NCBI RefSeq assembly: GCF_028551275.1 | Contig: NZ_CP117025.1 | Span: forward strand, 925,501-989,500 | Direction: 5' to 3' | Source of the DNA: Sphingomonas hankookensis | Lineage (GTDB): Bacteria > Pseudomonadota > Alphaproteobacteria > Sphingomonadales > Sphingomonadaceae | Length of the DNA: 64,000 bases | In this document: positions 24,888-34,111 of the stretch, in pieces | Layout: each line of letters begins with the position of its first letter | How positions within the stretch are numbered: position 1 is the stretch's first letter | Position numbers and translations under genes: made by a program | Notes under the pieces: generated by a model | Database searches by the model: none | Seen by the model: the letters and a program-made list of their open reading frames with translations, nothing else | What the model was told of the DNA's origin: nothing

Positions 24888-25721
24888 ATGCGGATAGAAT
24901 TCGATCAGGCACGCAATGCGCTGGCCTTTTTGCAATATCATCGACTTGAACCGAGCGCGGTCAATTATCAGACCGCGCTCGTTCATCTGTCCAGATCGTA
25001 CCATCCGTTGTACGAAGAGGTCGTTGCCGCGGTCGATGACGCGCAACTGACCGATGCGAAGTTCGCCGAATTGGCGAAGGTCCATGCGTCCGGTATCGCC
25101 GATTGGGCGAGGAATGGCGGCGTGGCGGCGCCCGATCCGTCGGTCGCGGAGCGGTTGAGCACGACCGAGCAGGGCCTGGCCGCGCTGCGCGAACAGGTGG
25201 CGGCCCTGACGGCGCGGATCGAGGCGGGCGGCGTCGGCGTGGTCGATGCCGAGCATGACGAATTGACCAAGGCGCTGAACCAGACCGGCGCGCGGCGCGT
25301 GCTGGACCAGGTCGCGACGGGCGACCAGCGTTATGTCCTGCTGATGTTCGGGATCGACCGGCTGGTCGGGATCAACCGCGAATATGGCAATTCGGTCGGC
25401 GACAACATCCTGAACGCCTTTGCCAGCAAATTGGCCAATACCTTTCCCGAACATGAGGCGATCCGCTGGGCCGGTAACGAGTTCATCGTCGCCATTCCGG
25501 GGCAGACGATGACCGCGGTGCGCGCGCGGGCGGAGGAGGCGCTGCAATTGCTGGAGCGGCGCAAGTTCAAGCTGCGCGAGTCGGGCGAGGCGATCGGCAC
25601 CGTCACCGCATCGGCGGCGATGGTGTCCGATCAGGGCAACGACATCGAATGGGTGATCGAGGAGGCCCGCGCGAAGCTGCAGGGGGCGATGCTGTCGGGG
25701 GGTAACCGGGTCGCGGTGTAG
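24888..25721 (+). CDS. Degenerate GGDEF-domain protein
   Basis: A 277-residue cytoplasmic protein. Residues 1 to about 90 are helical and unassigned, followed by a short coiled coil (TTEQGLAALREQVAALTARIE). A GGDEF-fold domain starts near DELTKALNQTGARRVLDQV. The DxLxxxN region reads FGIDRLVGINREYGNSVGD, while the active-site GG[D/E]EF is replaced by WAGNEF, so diguanylate cyclase activity is doubtful. It may instead be a c-di-GMP or GTP sensor. A GTG at 24882 is an alternative start. A family F palindrome begins just past its stop. Confidence 0.75.
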   Translation: MRIEFDQARNALAFLQYHRLEPSAVNYQTALVHLSRSYHPLYEEVVAAVDDAQLTDAKFAELAKVHASGIADWARNGGVAAPDPSVAERLSTTEQGLAALREQVAALTARIEAGGVGVVDAEHDELTKALNQTGARRVLDQVATGDQRYVLLMFGIDRLVGINREYGNSVGDNILNAFASKLANTFPEHEAIRWAGNEFIVAIPGQTMTAVRARAEEALQLLERRKFKLRESGEAIGTVTASAAMVSDQGNDIEWVIEEARAKLQGAMLSGGNRVAV

Positions 25722-25727
25722 GGACGA

Positions 25728-25862
25728 ATCCTCCCCGGTACGGGGAGGGGAACCGTCGCCGGAGGCGATGGTGGAGGGAGATGGCCCCGCAACGCAACCG
25801 CTACGTATGCCGACCGCCCCCGCCACCAGCTTCGCTGGCCCCCTCCCCGTGCCGGGGAGGAT
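25728..25862. repeat. Family F palindromic repeat, copy 1
   Basis: Begins ATCCTCCCCGGTACGGGGAG and ends CCCTCCCCGTGCCGGGGAGG, with inner GGCGATGGTGGAGGG / CACCAGCTTCGCTGG. It fills the gap between two convergent genes (the GGDEF protein and hemA) and may act as their terminator. A second copy is at 34574-34713 and an arm is at 46333-46353. Confidence 0.8.
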
Positions 25863-25864
25863 TG

Positions 25865-27109
25865 TTACGCGGCTTTCTTCAGTTCGAGGCGGCCCCAGAT
25901 TTCGACCAGCGCGGCGGTGAGTTCACGCATCATCGCCTCGTCATGCGCCGGGCCGGGGGTGAAGCGCAACCGTTCGGTGCCGCGCGGGACGGTCGGGTAA
26001 TTGATCGGCTGCACGTACACGCCATATTCGCGGAGCAATATGTCGCTGATCCGCTTGGCCTTGACCGGATCGCCGACCATCAGCGGCACGATATGGGTGG
26101 TGGTGTCCATCACCGGCAGCCCGGCTTCGGCGAACAGCACCTTCAGCATCGCGGCGGCGGCCTGTTGCCCGTCGCGCTCGGCGGGCGATGCCTTCAGGTG
26201 GCGGACGCTGGCCAAGGCGCCTGCGACCAGCACCGGCGACAGCGAGGTCGTGAAGATGAAGCCCGGCGCATAGGAGCGGATGACGTCGATGACGGTGCGG
26301 TCGGCGGCGATATAGCCGCCCATCACGCCGAACGCCTTGCCCAGCGTCCCTTCGATGATCGTCAGGCGCGATGCAGCTTCGTCGCGTTCGGAAATGCCGC
26401 CGCCGCGCGCCCCGTACATGCCGACGGCATGGACCTCGTCGAGATAGGTCAGCGCGTTGTATTTGTCGGCAAGGTCGCAGATCGCGTGGATCGGCGCGAC
26501 GTCACCGTCCATCGAATAGACGCTTTCGAACGCGATCAGCTTGGGCACCGCCGGGTCTTCGGCGGCGAGCAGTTCCTCGAGATGCGCCAGGTCGTTGTGG
26601 CGGAACACCCGCTTTTCGCAGCCCGAATGGCGGATGCCGGCGATCATCGACGCGTGGTTCAGTTCGTCGGAAAAGACGATGCAGCCGGGCAGGATGCGCG
26701 CCAGCGTCGACAGCGTCGCTTCGTTCGAGACATAGCCCGACGTGAACAGCAGTGCCGCTTCCTTGTCGTGCAGGTCGGCCAGTTCGCCTTCGAGATCGAT
26801 GTGATAGTGGGTGTTGCCGCCGATATTGCGGGTGCCGCCCGACCCTGCGCCGACATCGTGCAGCGCTTCCTCCATCGCGGCGATGACAGCGGGATGCTGG
26901 CCCATCGCCAGATAGTCGTTCGAGCACCATACGGTGATCGGCTTCGGCCCGTTATGCCCGGCGAAGCAGCGCGCATTGGGGAATTGCCCCTTGTTGCGCA
27001 GGATGTCGATGAAGACGCGGTAGCGCCCTTCCTCGTGCAGGCGGTCGATCGCCTGTGCGAAGACACGGTTGTAATCGACCGAGCGGGCCGGAACTGCGTC
27101 GATGCTCAT
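25865..27109 (-). CDS. hemA: 5-aminolevulinate synthase
   Basis: A 414-residue PLP enzyme of the alpha-oxoamine synthase family. It has [28 protein letters not shown], the [13 protein letters not shown] segment, and the Schiff-base Lys in EGTLGKAFG. It condenses glycine and succinyl-CoA to 5-aminolevulinate (C4 pathway), as found in alphaproteobacteria, and feeds ferrochelatase (hemH at 2.4 kb). The ATG at 27109 gives the normal length. A dyad at 27179-27195 lies upstream and could be a regulatory site. Confidence 0.96.
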   Translation of the reverse strand: MSIDAVPARSVDYNRVFAQAIDRLHEEGRYRVFIDILRNKGQFPNARCFAGHNGPKPITVWCSNDYLAMGQHPAVIAAMEEALHDVGAGSGGTRNIGGNTHYHIDLEGELADLHDKEAALLFTSGYVSNEATLSTLARILPGCIVFSDELNHASMIAGIRHSGCEKRVFRHNDLAHLEELLAAEDPAVPKLIAFESVYSMDGDVAPIHAICDLADKYNALTYLDEVHAVGMYGARGGGISERDEAASRLTIIEGTLGKAFGVMGGYIAADRTVIDVIRSYAPGFIFTTSLSPVLVAGALASVRHLKASPAERDGQQAAAAMLKVLFAEAGLPVMDTTTHIVPLMVGDPVKAKRISDILLREYGVYVQPINYPTVPRGTERLRFTPGPAHDEAMMRELTAALVEIWGRLELKKAA

Positions 27110-27178
27110 GGGGCGGGGGTGTACCTGTTGGGGCGGCCCGTTTCCAGCGGATAAAAGCGGTTATGGTGATCGGCGGGG

Positions 27179-27195
27179 TTGGACATATTGTCCAA
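27179..27195. promoter_or_regulatory. Dyad upstream of hemA
   Basis: TTGGACA-TAT-TGTCCAA, 7-bp arms with a 3-bp spacer, 70-86 bp upstream of the hemA ATG. It differs from the usual Fnr/FixK box (TTGAT-N4-ATCAA) in spacing. It is probably an operator for an unidentified regulator; that is inference. Confidence 0.4.
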
Positions 27196-27215
27196 GGGGG
27201 GCGGTTTTTCTCCTT

Positions 27216-27298
27216 CGTCATCCCAGCGAAGGCTGGGATCTCCCGGCGACGAAGCGCGCGCCTCGCCGCAGAAGGCCCCAGCCTTCGCTGGGGCGACG
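27216..27298. repeat. Family D palindromic repeat, copy 1
   Basis: Begins CGTCATCCCAGCGAAGGCTG and ends AGCCTTCGCTGGGGCGACG; each arm is itself a palindrome (CAGCGAAGGCTGG). It lies just past the murI stop. The second copy, inverted, is at 54009-54091. Confidence 0.85.
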
Positions 27299-27311
27299 GA
27301 CCAGAACAGGT

Positions 27312-28109
27312 CTACAGCGCCTCGACCGAAGCGAAGCCCTGCGACTCCAGCCCCGCCGCGATGGTGCGTTCGCGCTCGCCAAGCCTGGTGAAGACGAGCC
27401 GGCCGGGAACCGGAGTCGCGGGGAACGCCTGTCCCTGCGTCAGCGCGACGATGCGCCGGGCGATGCCGGGGCCGCCATCGACGAACGCGATATGCGGCGC
27501 GACGGCCAGCATCGCGTCGGCCAGCAGGGGGAAATGGGTGCAGGCGTTGACGATGACGTCGATCCGGTCGCCGCCCGGTTGATCGAACAGCCCGGCCAGT
27601 TCGCGCGCGATGGCGTCGCGCGGGGGCGGGGTGCCGGCCAGCGCGCCCTCCGCCAGTTCGACCAGCGCCGCCGATCCGTGGCGCAGCACGGTGCAATCGG
27701 CGGCGAAGCGGGTGGCGAGGTCGTCGACATAGGGCTGGCGCACCGTGGCCTGCGTGCCCAGCACGCCGATCACTCGGGTGCCGCTCAACCCCGCCGCGAC
27801 CTTGATCGCGGGCACGGTGCCGACGACCGGCACGTCGAGCGCGGCGCGCACCACCGGCAGCGCGATGGTCGAGGCGGTGTTGCAGGCGATGACGACGAGG
27901 CGCGGGCGATAGCGCTCGACCAGCCGGCCGAGCAGCGCGGGCACCCGCGCGGCGATTTCGCCCTCGGTCCGGGTGCCATAGGGGAAGCCCGCCGAGTCGG
28001 CGGCATAGACGATCGGCGCGGTCGGCAGCAGGGCACGGGTGGGCGCCACGACCGACAGGCCGCCGACGCCCGAATCGAAGAACAGGATCGGTTGCGCCGT
28101 TTCGGTCAT
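27312..28109 (-). CDS. murI: Glutamate racemase
   Basis: A 265-residue racemase starting with ILFFDSGVGGLSV, with the two catalytic cysteines in IACNTAS and VNACTHFPLL. It supplies D-glutamate for peptidoglycan. The second Cys motif reads ACTHFP rather than the common GCTHYP, a conservative variant. It is divergent from plsY (60 bp between starts). Confidence 0.94.
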   Translation of the reverse strand: MTETAQPILFFDSGVGGLSVVAPTRALLPTAPIVYAADSAGFPYGTRTEGEIAARVPALLGRLVERYRPRLVVIACNTASTIALPVVRAALDVPVVGTVPAIKVAAGLSGTRVIGVLGTQATVRQPYVDDLATRFAADCTVLRHGSAALVELAEGALAGTPPPRDAIARELAGLFDQPGGDRIDVIVNACTHFPLLADAMLAVAPHIAFVDGGPGIARRIVALTQGQAFPATPVPGRLVFTRLGERERTIAAGLESQGFASVEAL

Positions 28110-28169
28110 GGATGGTCCCGTAGCCGCCGCTCGCCGCGTTGCAAGCCGCCGCCGAACCCCTTACCCTGC

Positions 28170-28808
28170 ATGGCACAGACGGCAAGTTACACGGGGGCGA
28201 TCCTGCCGAGCGAAATTCTCTGGTTCCCGCCGGTGGCGGCGTTGCTGATCGGCTATCTGCTCGGATCGATCCCGTGGGGCATTTTGCTCACGCGGATCGC
28301 CGGGGCGGGCGATCTGCGCTCCATCGGGTCGGGCAATATCGGCGCGACCAACGTGCTGCGTACCGGGCGCAAGGGGCTGGCGGCGGCGACGCTGCTGCTC
28401 GACCTGTTGAAGGGCGCGGCGGCGGTGTGGATCGTCGCGGCGTGGTTTCCGGGTGAGGAACTGGTCGCGGGTGCGGCGGCGTTCGTCGGCCATTGCTATC
28501 CGCTGTGGCTGCGGTTCCGGGGTGGCAAGGGCGTGGCGACGATGATGGGCGTCGTGGTGGCGCTCAGCCCGATGGCGGGGCTGGTCTATGCGGTCGTGTG
28601 GCTGGGGTTGCTGGCGACGATCCGCATTTCGTCGGTCGCGGGCATGGCGGCGGCGGTCGCCGCGCCGGTCGCGGCGGCGGCGCTCGGCCGGTTCGACCTG
28701 GTGGTGCTGTTCCTCGGCCTCGCGCTGATCGTGCTGTGGAAGCATCGCGAGAATATCGAGCGGCTGGTGGCGGGGACGGAGCCGAGGATCGGCCGCAAGC
28801 GTGGGTGA
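28170..28808 (+). CDS. plsY: Acyl-phosphate:glycerol-3-phosphate acyltransferase
   Basis: A 212-residue inner-membrane protein with about five hydrophobic segments and the PlsY motifs GSIPWG, GSGNIGATNVLRTGRK and FRGGKGVATM. It transfers acyl groups from acyl-phosphate to glycerol-3-phosphate, the first step of phospholipid synthesis. The ATG at 28170 was chosen although the frame is open further upstream, because upstream sequence is antisense to murI. Its last 8 bp overlap dprA. Confidence 0.94.
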   Translation: MAQTASYTGAILPSEILWFPPVAALLIGYLLGSIPWGILLTRIAGAGDLRSIGSGNIGATNVLRTGRKGLAAATLLLDLLKGAAAVWIVAAWFPGEELVAGAAAFVGHCYPLWLRFRGGKGVATMMGVVVALSPMAGLVYAVVWLGLLATIRISSVAGMAAAVAAPVAAAALGRFDLVVLFLGLALIVLWKHRENIERLVAGTEPRIGRKRG

Positions 28809-29925
28809 AGGGTCGGTAGGCGAGCGACCCGGCGCCGCCGACCAGAACGCCGCCCGGTTCGCGGCGCTGCGGCTGATCCGGTCGGCCAATATCGGCCCGG
28901 TCACGTTTCGCGCGCTGATCGAACGCTATGGCGATGCGGTGGCGGCGATCGAGGCGTTGCCGATGCTGGCGGCGCGGGGCGGTGGTCGGGCGCCGGCGCT
29001 CGCGGACGAGAGCGTCGTGCGGCGCGAGATCGCGACCGTTCGCGCCCTGGGTGGGCGATACCTGCTGCTCGGCGACCCGGACTATCCCGCGCTGCTGGCG
29101 GAGATCGATAGCGCGCCGCCCGCGCTGATCGTCCGGGGCGAGCTGTCGCTGCTGGCGCGGCCGGCGGTGGCGATGGTCGGGGCGCGCAACGCGTCGGCGG
29201 CGGCGTGCCGCTTCGCGCGCGGGCTGGCCGAGGAACTGGGCGCGGCGGGTTATGTCGTCGTGTCGGGACTGGCGCGCGGGATCGACACGGCGGTGCATCA
29301 GGGGGCGATCGGCCATGCCACGATCGGGGTGATCGCGAGCGGCATCGACGTGGTGTTCCCGCCGGAGAATGCCGCGTTGCAGGAGGACGTCGCCACGCGC
29401 GGGCTGCTGGTCGCCGAACAGCCGCCGGGGACGCAGCCGCTGGCCCGCCATTTCCCGTCGCGCAACCGGATCATCGCCGGCCTGTCGCTGGGGACGGTAG
29501 TGGTGGAGGCGGCACCCCGGTCCGGGTCGCTGATCACCGCCCGGCTGGCGGGGGAGGCGGGGCGCGAGGTGATGGCGGTGCCCGGATCGCCGCTCGACCC
29601 GCGGGCGCAGGGGTGCAACGCGCTGATCCGCGAGGGCGCGACCCTGGTCCAGAATGCGGCGGACGTGGCGGAGATGCTGCGGCCGATCGACGCGCGGGCG
29701 GTGCGCTCGCCGGGATCGGGCTATCGGCCCGAGCCGGTGGCGGCGGACGCGAGCGAGGCGGAGCGTGCGCGGATCGCCGGGCTGCTGGGACCGGTGCCAG
29801 TGGCGGTCGACGAACTGGTGCGGCAGTCGGGCTGTCCGACGATGGTGGTGCAGACGGTGCTGCTCGAACTGGAGCTGGCCGGGCGGCTGGAGCGGCACGC
29901 CGGGGGGCGGGTCGGCTTGGCGTAG
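28801..29925 (+). CDS. dprA: DNA-processing protein DprA
   Basis: A 374-residue protein with an N-terminal SAM-like helical part, the extended Rossmann fold (VAMVGARNASAAACRFA, VVSGLARGIDTAVHQGA, VVVEAAPRSGSLITA) and a C-terminal winged-helix-like segment. DprA loads RecA on incoming single-stranded DNA in transformation. It starts with GTG at 28801 inside plsY, implying coupling. topA, usually the next gene, follows only after an extra 651-bp gene. Confidence 0.94.
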   Translation: MGEGSVGERPGAADQNAARFAALRLIRSANIGPVTFRALIERYGDAVAAIEALPMLAARGGGRAPALADESVVRREIATVRALGGRYLLLGDPDYPALLAEIDSAPPALIVRGELSLLARPAVAMVGARNASAAACRFARGLAEELGAAGYVVVSGLARGIDTAVHQGAIGHATIGVIASGIDVVFPPENAALQEDVATRGLLVAEQPPGTQPLARHFPSRNRIIAGLSLGTVVVEAAPRSGSLITARLAGEAGREVMAVPGSPLDPRAQGCNALIREGATLVQNAADVAEMLRPIDARAVRSPGSGYRPEPVAADASEAERARIAGLLGPVPVAVDELVRQSGCPTMVVQTVLLELELAGRLERHAGGRVGLA

Positions 29926-29984
29926 CGTTTGATCGTTTGTTTGGGGCCCCGCCCTCATGCTGGCCGGAACGGTTGGAGAATAGC

Positions 29985-30635
29985 ATGACGGTTGATTTGG
30001 CACGAGCGGAGGGTCGCAGGGCTCGGGCGTTCTGGCAGCGCGAGGGCGAGCGAATCCGCCGGACGATCGGCACGCCGCAATGTGTCCGGCTGCACGGTAA
30101 CGATATTCGCAACATCGACGTCCGCCACATCCATAATCGATTTGGCTACCAGGCCGGCGGGGGTACGCTGTGCTCGGGTGCGCTGTATCGTACCGAAGAC
30201 TTCATGGGGCTGCCCGAAGCTGAGCGATGCGGCACCAAGGCGCTAGGCCAGACGGTTCACATCGAACACACCGTGCCGGTCGCGACGTTGACTCGGAATA
30301 TCATCGGTTCCGATCGGATCGATCCGCACGATACCGTACTGTGGGTACTGACCCATTCGGTCGCGACGGGTGTCACGGACGGTCCGACAGGGGAACGACA
30401 TCGAATGGTTCGACGCGGTCAGGCCAGGCGATCCCATGCGTTCACGCCAGATCATGCCGATCATGACCGTCCTTTCCGACGCTATGATCCCGCCGGACAC
30501 AGTCCGATCTGGGATGTGGTACGGGGCGAACGGATCGATCCGGAACGGTTCAGCTTTGCGGACCATCGGGAAAATATCGCAATGGCGTTGGGTTGGGCGG
30601 CGTTGGACGATTGGGCCGCACGCGTGGCGGCGTGA
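29985..30635 (+). CDS. Hypothetical protein, possible HNH/His-Me-finger nuclease
   Basis: A 216-residue protein of unknown family. It has VHIEHTVPVATL, resembling the first strand and metal-site of HNH-like nucleases (IEHxxP), with two Cys upstream (TLCSGAL, ERCGTK) and further conserved-looking segments DRPFRRYDP and FSFADHREN. The base composition is visibly less GC-rich, with more mixed third codon positions than dprA and topA on either side. It splits the common dprA-topA order, suggesting acquisition. GGTTGGAG precedes the ATG. The nuclease idea rests on one motif and is tentative. Confidence 0.6.
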   Translation: MTVDLARAEGRRARAFWQREGERIRRTIGTPQCVRLHGNDIRNIDVRHIHNRFGYQAGGGTLCSGALYRTEDFMGLPEAERCGTKALGQTVHIEHTVPVATLTRNIIGSDRIDPHDTVLWVLTHSVATGVTDGPTGERHRMVRRGQARRSHAFTPDHADHDRPFRRYDPAGHSPIWDVVRGERIDPERFSFADHRENIAMALGWAALDDWAARVAA

Positions 30636-30727
30636 TCGTCATACGGCATTAAAAACCTGCGGCTTGACGTAGCGGTGCCTGCCTCCCCACTCTCGCGTAC
30701 GTACGCACAAGGACCGACCGCCACATC

Positions 30728-33307
30728 ATGCAGCTCGTCATCGTCGAATCGCCCGCCAAGGCGAAGACCATCGAAAAATATCTGGGGTCCGATTACCGCG
30801 TCCTCGCCTCCTATGGCCATGTCCGCGACCTGCCGCCCAAGGACGGGTCGGTGAACCCGGACGACGGCTTCGCGATGGATTGGGAGACGTACGCCGACAA
30901 GACGAAGCAGCTGAAGGCGATCACCGACCTCGCCAAGACCGCCGACCGCCTGATCCTCGCCACCGACCCTGACCGTGAGGGAGAGGCGATCAGCTGGCAT
31001 GTGCAGGAGGTGCTGAAGAAGCGTCGCGCGCTGCCCAAGGAAGTCGAGCGGGTCACGTTCAACGCGATCACCAAGCCGGCGATCCTGGCAGCGATGAAGG
31101 CTCCGCGCGACCTCGATACCGATCTGATCGATGCGTACCGGGCGCGGCGGGCGCTCGACTATCTGGTCGGGTTCACCCTGTCGCCGGTGCTGTGGCGCAA
31201 GCTGCCGGGTGCCAAGTCGGCGGGCCGGGTGCAGTCGGTGGCGCTCAGGCTGCTGGTCGAGCGCGAGCGCGAGATCGAAACCTTCATCGCGCAGGAATAT
31301 TGGTCGGTCATTGCCAAGATGGAGGCCGACGGCACGCCGTTCGACGCGCGCCTCGTGAAACTCAAGGGCAAGAAGCTCGACAAGCTGTCGCTGGGCGATG
31401 CCGGGTCGGCCGAGGTCGCGAAGGCGGCGGTGGTCGATGGTCGCTTTACGGTCGTCAATGTCGAGACGAAGCCCGCGACGCGCAATCCACCGCCGCCCTT
31501 CACCACCTCGACCCTGCAGCAGGAAGCCGCGCGCAAGCTGGGCTTCTCGGCCAGCCACACGATGCGGGTGGCGCAGTCGCTCTATGAGGACGGTGCGATC
31601 ACGTACATGCGGACCGACGGCGTGCAGATGGACGGGTCGGCGATCGATGCCGCGCGCGGGGCGATCGCCAACCGCTATGACGGCAGCTACGTCCCTGACA
31701 AACCGCGCCAGTACCAGACCAAGGCCAAGAATGCGCAGGAAGCGCACGAGGCGATCCGCCCGACCGATTTTTCGAAGGATCGCGCCGGGTCGGGCGATCA
31801 TGCCCGCCTGTACGACCTGATCTGGAAGCGGGCGCTGGCCAGCCAGATGGCGTCGGCGCGGATGGAGCGGACCGCCGTCGAGCTGGAGGACCAGACCGGG
31901 CAGACGGCCTTACGCGCCACCGGCCAGGTCGTGCTCTTCCCCGGCTATCTCGCGCTGTACGAGGAAGGGCGCGACGACGCGGCGGACGAGGATTCGCGCC
32001 GCCTGCCGCTGCTGCGCTCGGGCGATGCGCCGGCCAAGAAGGACGTGGTCGCCGAACAGCATTTCACCCAGCCGCCGCCGCGTTTCTCGGAAGCGTCGCT
32101 GGTCAAGCGGCTGGAGGAACTGGGGATCGGTCGTCCGTCGACCTATGCCTCGATCATCCAGGTGCTGAAGGATCGCGGCTATGTCCGCGTCGAGAAGAAC
32201 CGGTTTTTCGCGGAAGAGACCGGGCGGTTGCTGACCGCGTTCCTCGAACGCTTCTTCGAGAAATATGTCGGCTACGACTTCACGGCGGGGTTGGAAGAAG
32301 AGCTGGACGACGTGTCGGGCGGGCGGGCCGAATGGCAGGCGGTGCTCGAGGCCTTCTGGCGCGATTTCAAGCCGCGCACGTCGGAGGTGATGGAACAGCA
32401 GCCGAGCGCGATCACCGCCGAGCTCGATCAGTTTCTGGGATCGTACCTGTTCCCCGAAAAGGCGGACGGGACCGATCCGCGGCTGTGCCCGAATTGCGGC
32501 GAGGGACGCCTGGCACTGCGTGGCGGCAAGTTCGGCGCGTTCATCGCCTGCTCCAACTATCCCGAGTGCAAGTACACTCGCCGCTTCGCGCAGCCGGGCG
32601 GCGAGGATGGTGGCGATACCGGACCGGAATCGCTGGGCAAGGACCCGGAAACGGGGCTGGAGGTCGAGCGCAAGTCGGGGCGGTTCGGGCCGTACATCCA
32701 GCTGGGCGAGGGCAAGGACGCCAAGCGCGCGTCGATCCCCAAGGATATCGGCGAACTGAACCTCGAATGGGCGCTGAAGCTGCTGAGCCTGCCGCGCACC
32801 ATCGGCAACCATCCGGAGACGGGCGAACCGATCGAGGCGGCGATCGGGCGCTATGGCCCGTATCTGAAGCACGCCGGCAAGTACGCGCGGTTGCAGTCGA
32901 CGGCGGACGTGTTCGAAACCGGCATGAACGCGGCGGTGGTGAAGCTGGCCGAGGCGGCGGCGGGCGGCGGGCGACCGGCGCGCGGCGCGGCGAAGGAACC
33001 GCTCAAGGTGCTGGGCAACCATCCGCGCACCGAGCTTGAGATCAAGCTGATGGAGGGGCGCTATGGCCCCTATGTTACCGATGGCACGACCAATGCGACG
33101 ATCCCGAAGTCGGTCGAGCCGAACGCGCTGACGCTGGAGGAAGCCGCGCAGCTGATCGACGACCGCGCGGCGGCGGCGCCGGCCAAGGGCAAGAAGAAGC
33201 CGGCGGCCAAGAAGGCCGCGCCGAAGAAGGCGGCGGCGAAGGATGCACCCGCCAAGAAGGCGCCTGCGAAGAAGGCTCCGGCGAAGAAGCCGGCGGCCAA
33301 GGCCTAA
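30728..33307 (+). CDS. topA: DNA topoisomerase I
   Basis: An 859-residue type IA topoisomerase. It has the N-terminal Toprim domain (MQLVIVESPAKAKTIEKYLG, ATDPDREGEAI), the catalytic Tyr about residue 293 (AITYMRTDG), one intact zinc-finger motif (CPNCGEGRL... CSNYPECKY), and repeated C-terminal DNA-binding repeats (GRFGPYIQLG, GRYGPYLKH, GRYGPYVTDG). It relaxes negative supercoils. The last about 45 residues are a Lys/Ala/Pro-rich tail (AKKAPAKKAPAKKP), histone H1-like, as in many alphaproteobacterial TopA proteins. Confidence 0.97.
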   Translation: MQLVIVESPAKAKTIEKYLGSDYRVLASYGHVRDLPPKDGSVNPDDGFAMDWETYADKTKQLKAITDLAKTADRLILATDPDREGEAISWHVQEVLKKRRALPKEVERVTFNAITKPAILAAMKAPRDLDTDLIDAYRARRALDYLVGFTLSPVLWRKLPGAKSAGRVQSVALRLLVEREREIETFIAQEYWSVIAKMEADGTPFDARLVKLKGKKLDKLSLGDAGSAEVAKAAVVDGRFTVVNVETKPATRNPPPPFTTSTLQQEAARKLGFSASHTMRVAQSLYEDGAITYMRTDGVQMDGSAIDAARGAIANRYDGSYVPDKPRQYQTKAKNAQEAHEAIRPTDFSKDRAGSGDHARLYDLIWKRALASQMASARMERTAVELEDQTGQTALRATGQVVLFPGYLALYEEGRDDAADEDSRRLPLLRSGDAPAKKDVVAEQHFTQPPPRFSEASLVKRLEELGIGRPSTYASIIQVLKDRGYVRVEKNRFFAEETGRLLTAFLERFFEKYVGYDFTAGLEEELDDVSGGRAEWQAVLEAFWRDFKPRTSEVMEQQPSAITAELDQFLGSYLFPEKADGTDPRLCPNCGEGRLALRGGKFGAFIACSNYPECKYTRRFAQPGGEDGGDTGPESLGKDPETGLEVERKSGRFGPYIQLGEGKDAKRASIPKDIGELNLEWALKLLSLPRTIGNHPETGEPIEAAIGRYGPYLKHAGKYARLQSTADVFETGMNAAVVKLAEAAAGGGRPARGAAKEPLKVLGNHPRTELEIKLMEGRYGPYVTDGTTNATIPKSVEPNALTLEEAAQLIDDRAAAAPAKGKKKPAAKKAAPKKAAAKDAPAKKAPAKKAPAKKPAAKA

Positions 33308-33308
33308 T

Positions 33309-33404
33309 CGTCACTCCCGCGTAGGCGGGAGTCCATAGGCGCAAGCGTTGCGGATCGGGTCCGGGCGTCGGTGCTTATGGATTCCCGCCTTCGCGGGAAT
33401 GACG
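33309..33404. repeat. Family E palindromic repeat, copy 1
   Basis: Begins CGTCACTCCCGCGTAGGCGG and ends CCCGCCTTCGCGGGAATGACG; each arm is a GGCGGGA-type palindrome. It starts just past the topA stop. The second copy is at 48876-48964. The 295-bp gap 33308-33602 also contains a solo family C arm at 33480-33508. Confidence 0.85.
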
Positions 33405-33479
33405 GAAGGGAAGGGTAAGGTGACCCCGGCTCTGTGCTGGTCACGGGACTATTGTCGCAGACGCGACCCCAGCCATTCC

Positions 33480-33508
33480 CGTCACCCCGGGTCAAGCCCG
33501 GGGTGACG
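33480..33508. repeat. Solo family C arm
   Basis: A perfect palindrome reading CGTCACCCCGGGTCAAGCCC then GGGGTGACG. It is a single arm of family C without partner, about 95 bp from the stop of the Sel1-like gene. Confidence 0.75.
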
Positions 33509-33602
33509 AACGGAAGAATGTCTCGCGCTTGTCGCCGACGAGTTGCCTGCCCCCGGCTCGGACGGCGTCAACCGTCGCAGCCGGACCCGTCAGCGGCGCC
33601 GA

Positions 33603-33911
33603 TCAGTTCGGCCGCGCGCCCGCCTGCAAAAACGCCCGCGCCGCTTTCTGCGCATCGGCGATCTGGCGCGGAGTCATGTCGCAGGCGATTTCCGCGCGCC
33701 ATGCCTGCGCTTCCTCGACGCCCGACATGGCGGCGAGGTTGAACCATTTATGTGCCTCGACCAGGTCGATCATCGCCCCGCCGGTACCGCTGGAATAGCA
33801 GATGCCGAGATCGAACCACGCCGTGCTGTTGTTTGCGCTTGCGTCTTCCACCCGGCTTTCCGAGAGGAAGCGGGCGCCTTTCTGACTAATGCCCATGTTC
33901 AGAACCCCCAT
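33603..33911 (-). CDS. Small Sel1/TPR-like protein
   Basis: About 102 residues with one Sel1-like repeat: STAWFDLGICYSSGTGG followed by DLVEAHKWFNLAAMSGVEEAQAWRAE, then a helical tail. Single-repeat Sel1 proteins are common in sphingomonads and probably mediate protein contacts; the partner is unknown. The start is uncertain: ATG at 33911 is used here, an ATG at 33896 with a G-rich site upstream is as good, and the frame is open to 33923. It is followed by a repeat-rich gap and then topA (convergent). Confidence 0.75.
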   Translation of the reverse strand: MGVLNMGISQKGARFLSESRVEDASANNSTAWFDLGICYSSGTGGAMIDLVEAHKWFNLAAMSGVEEAQAWRAEIACDMTPRQIADAQKAARAFLQAGARPN

Positions 33912-34111
33912 TGGTACAGGCACGAAATTGCCGGCTGGGGGTTGCGATTTGGTTAACGCCAGAAACCGGAGCGGTTCAGTGCGTTAACGTACCGCCGATT
34001 AAGCATGTCGGAACGGATGCCGCTTATCCATGCAGGCGTTCCCCCGCGCTGGGCCGCGTCGTTGCCGGGGTATGGCAACGGGCCCAATGGCGGGGGACGT
34101 CTGTCGCGCCG

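Noticed and set aside
30482..31801. Minus-strand frame across the topA start
   Set aside because: No recognisable domain, and topA starts cleanly with a family-typical N-terminus.
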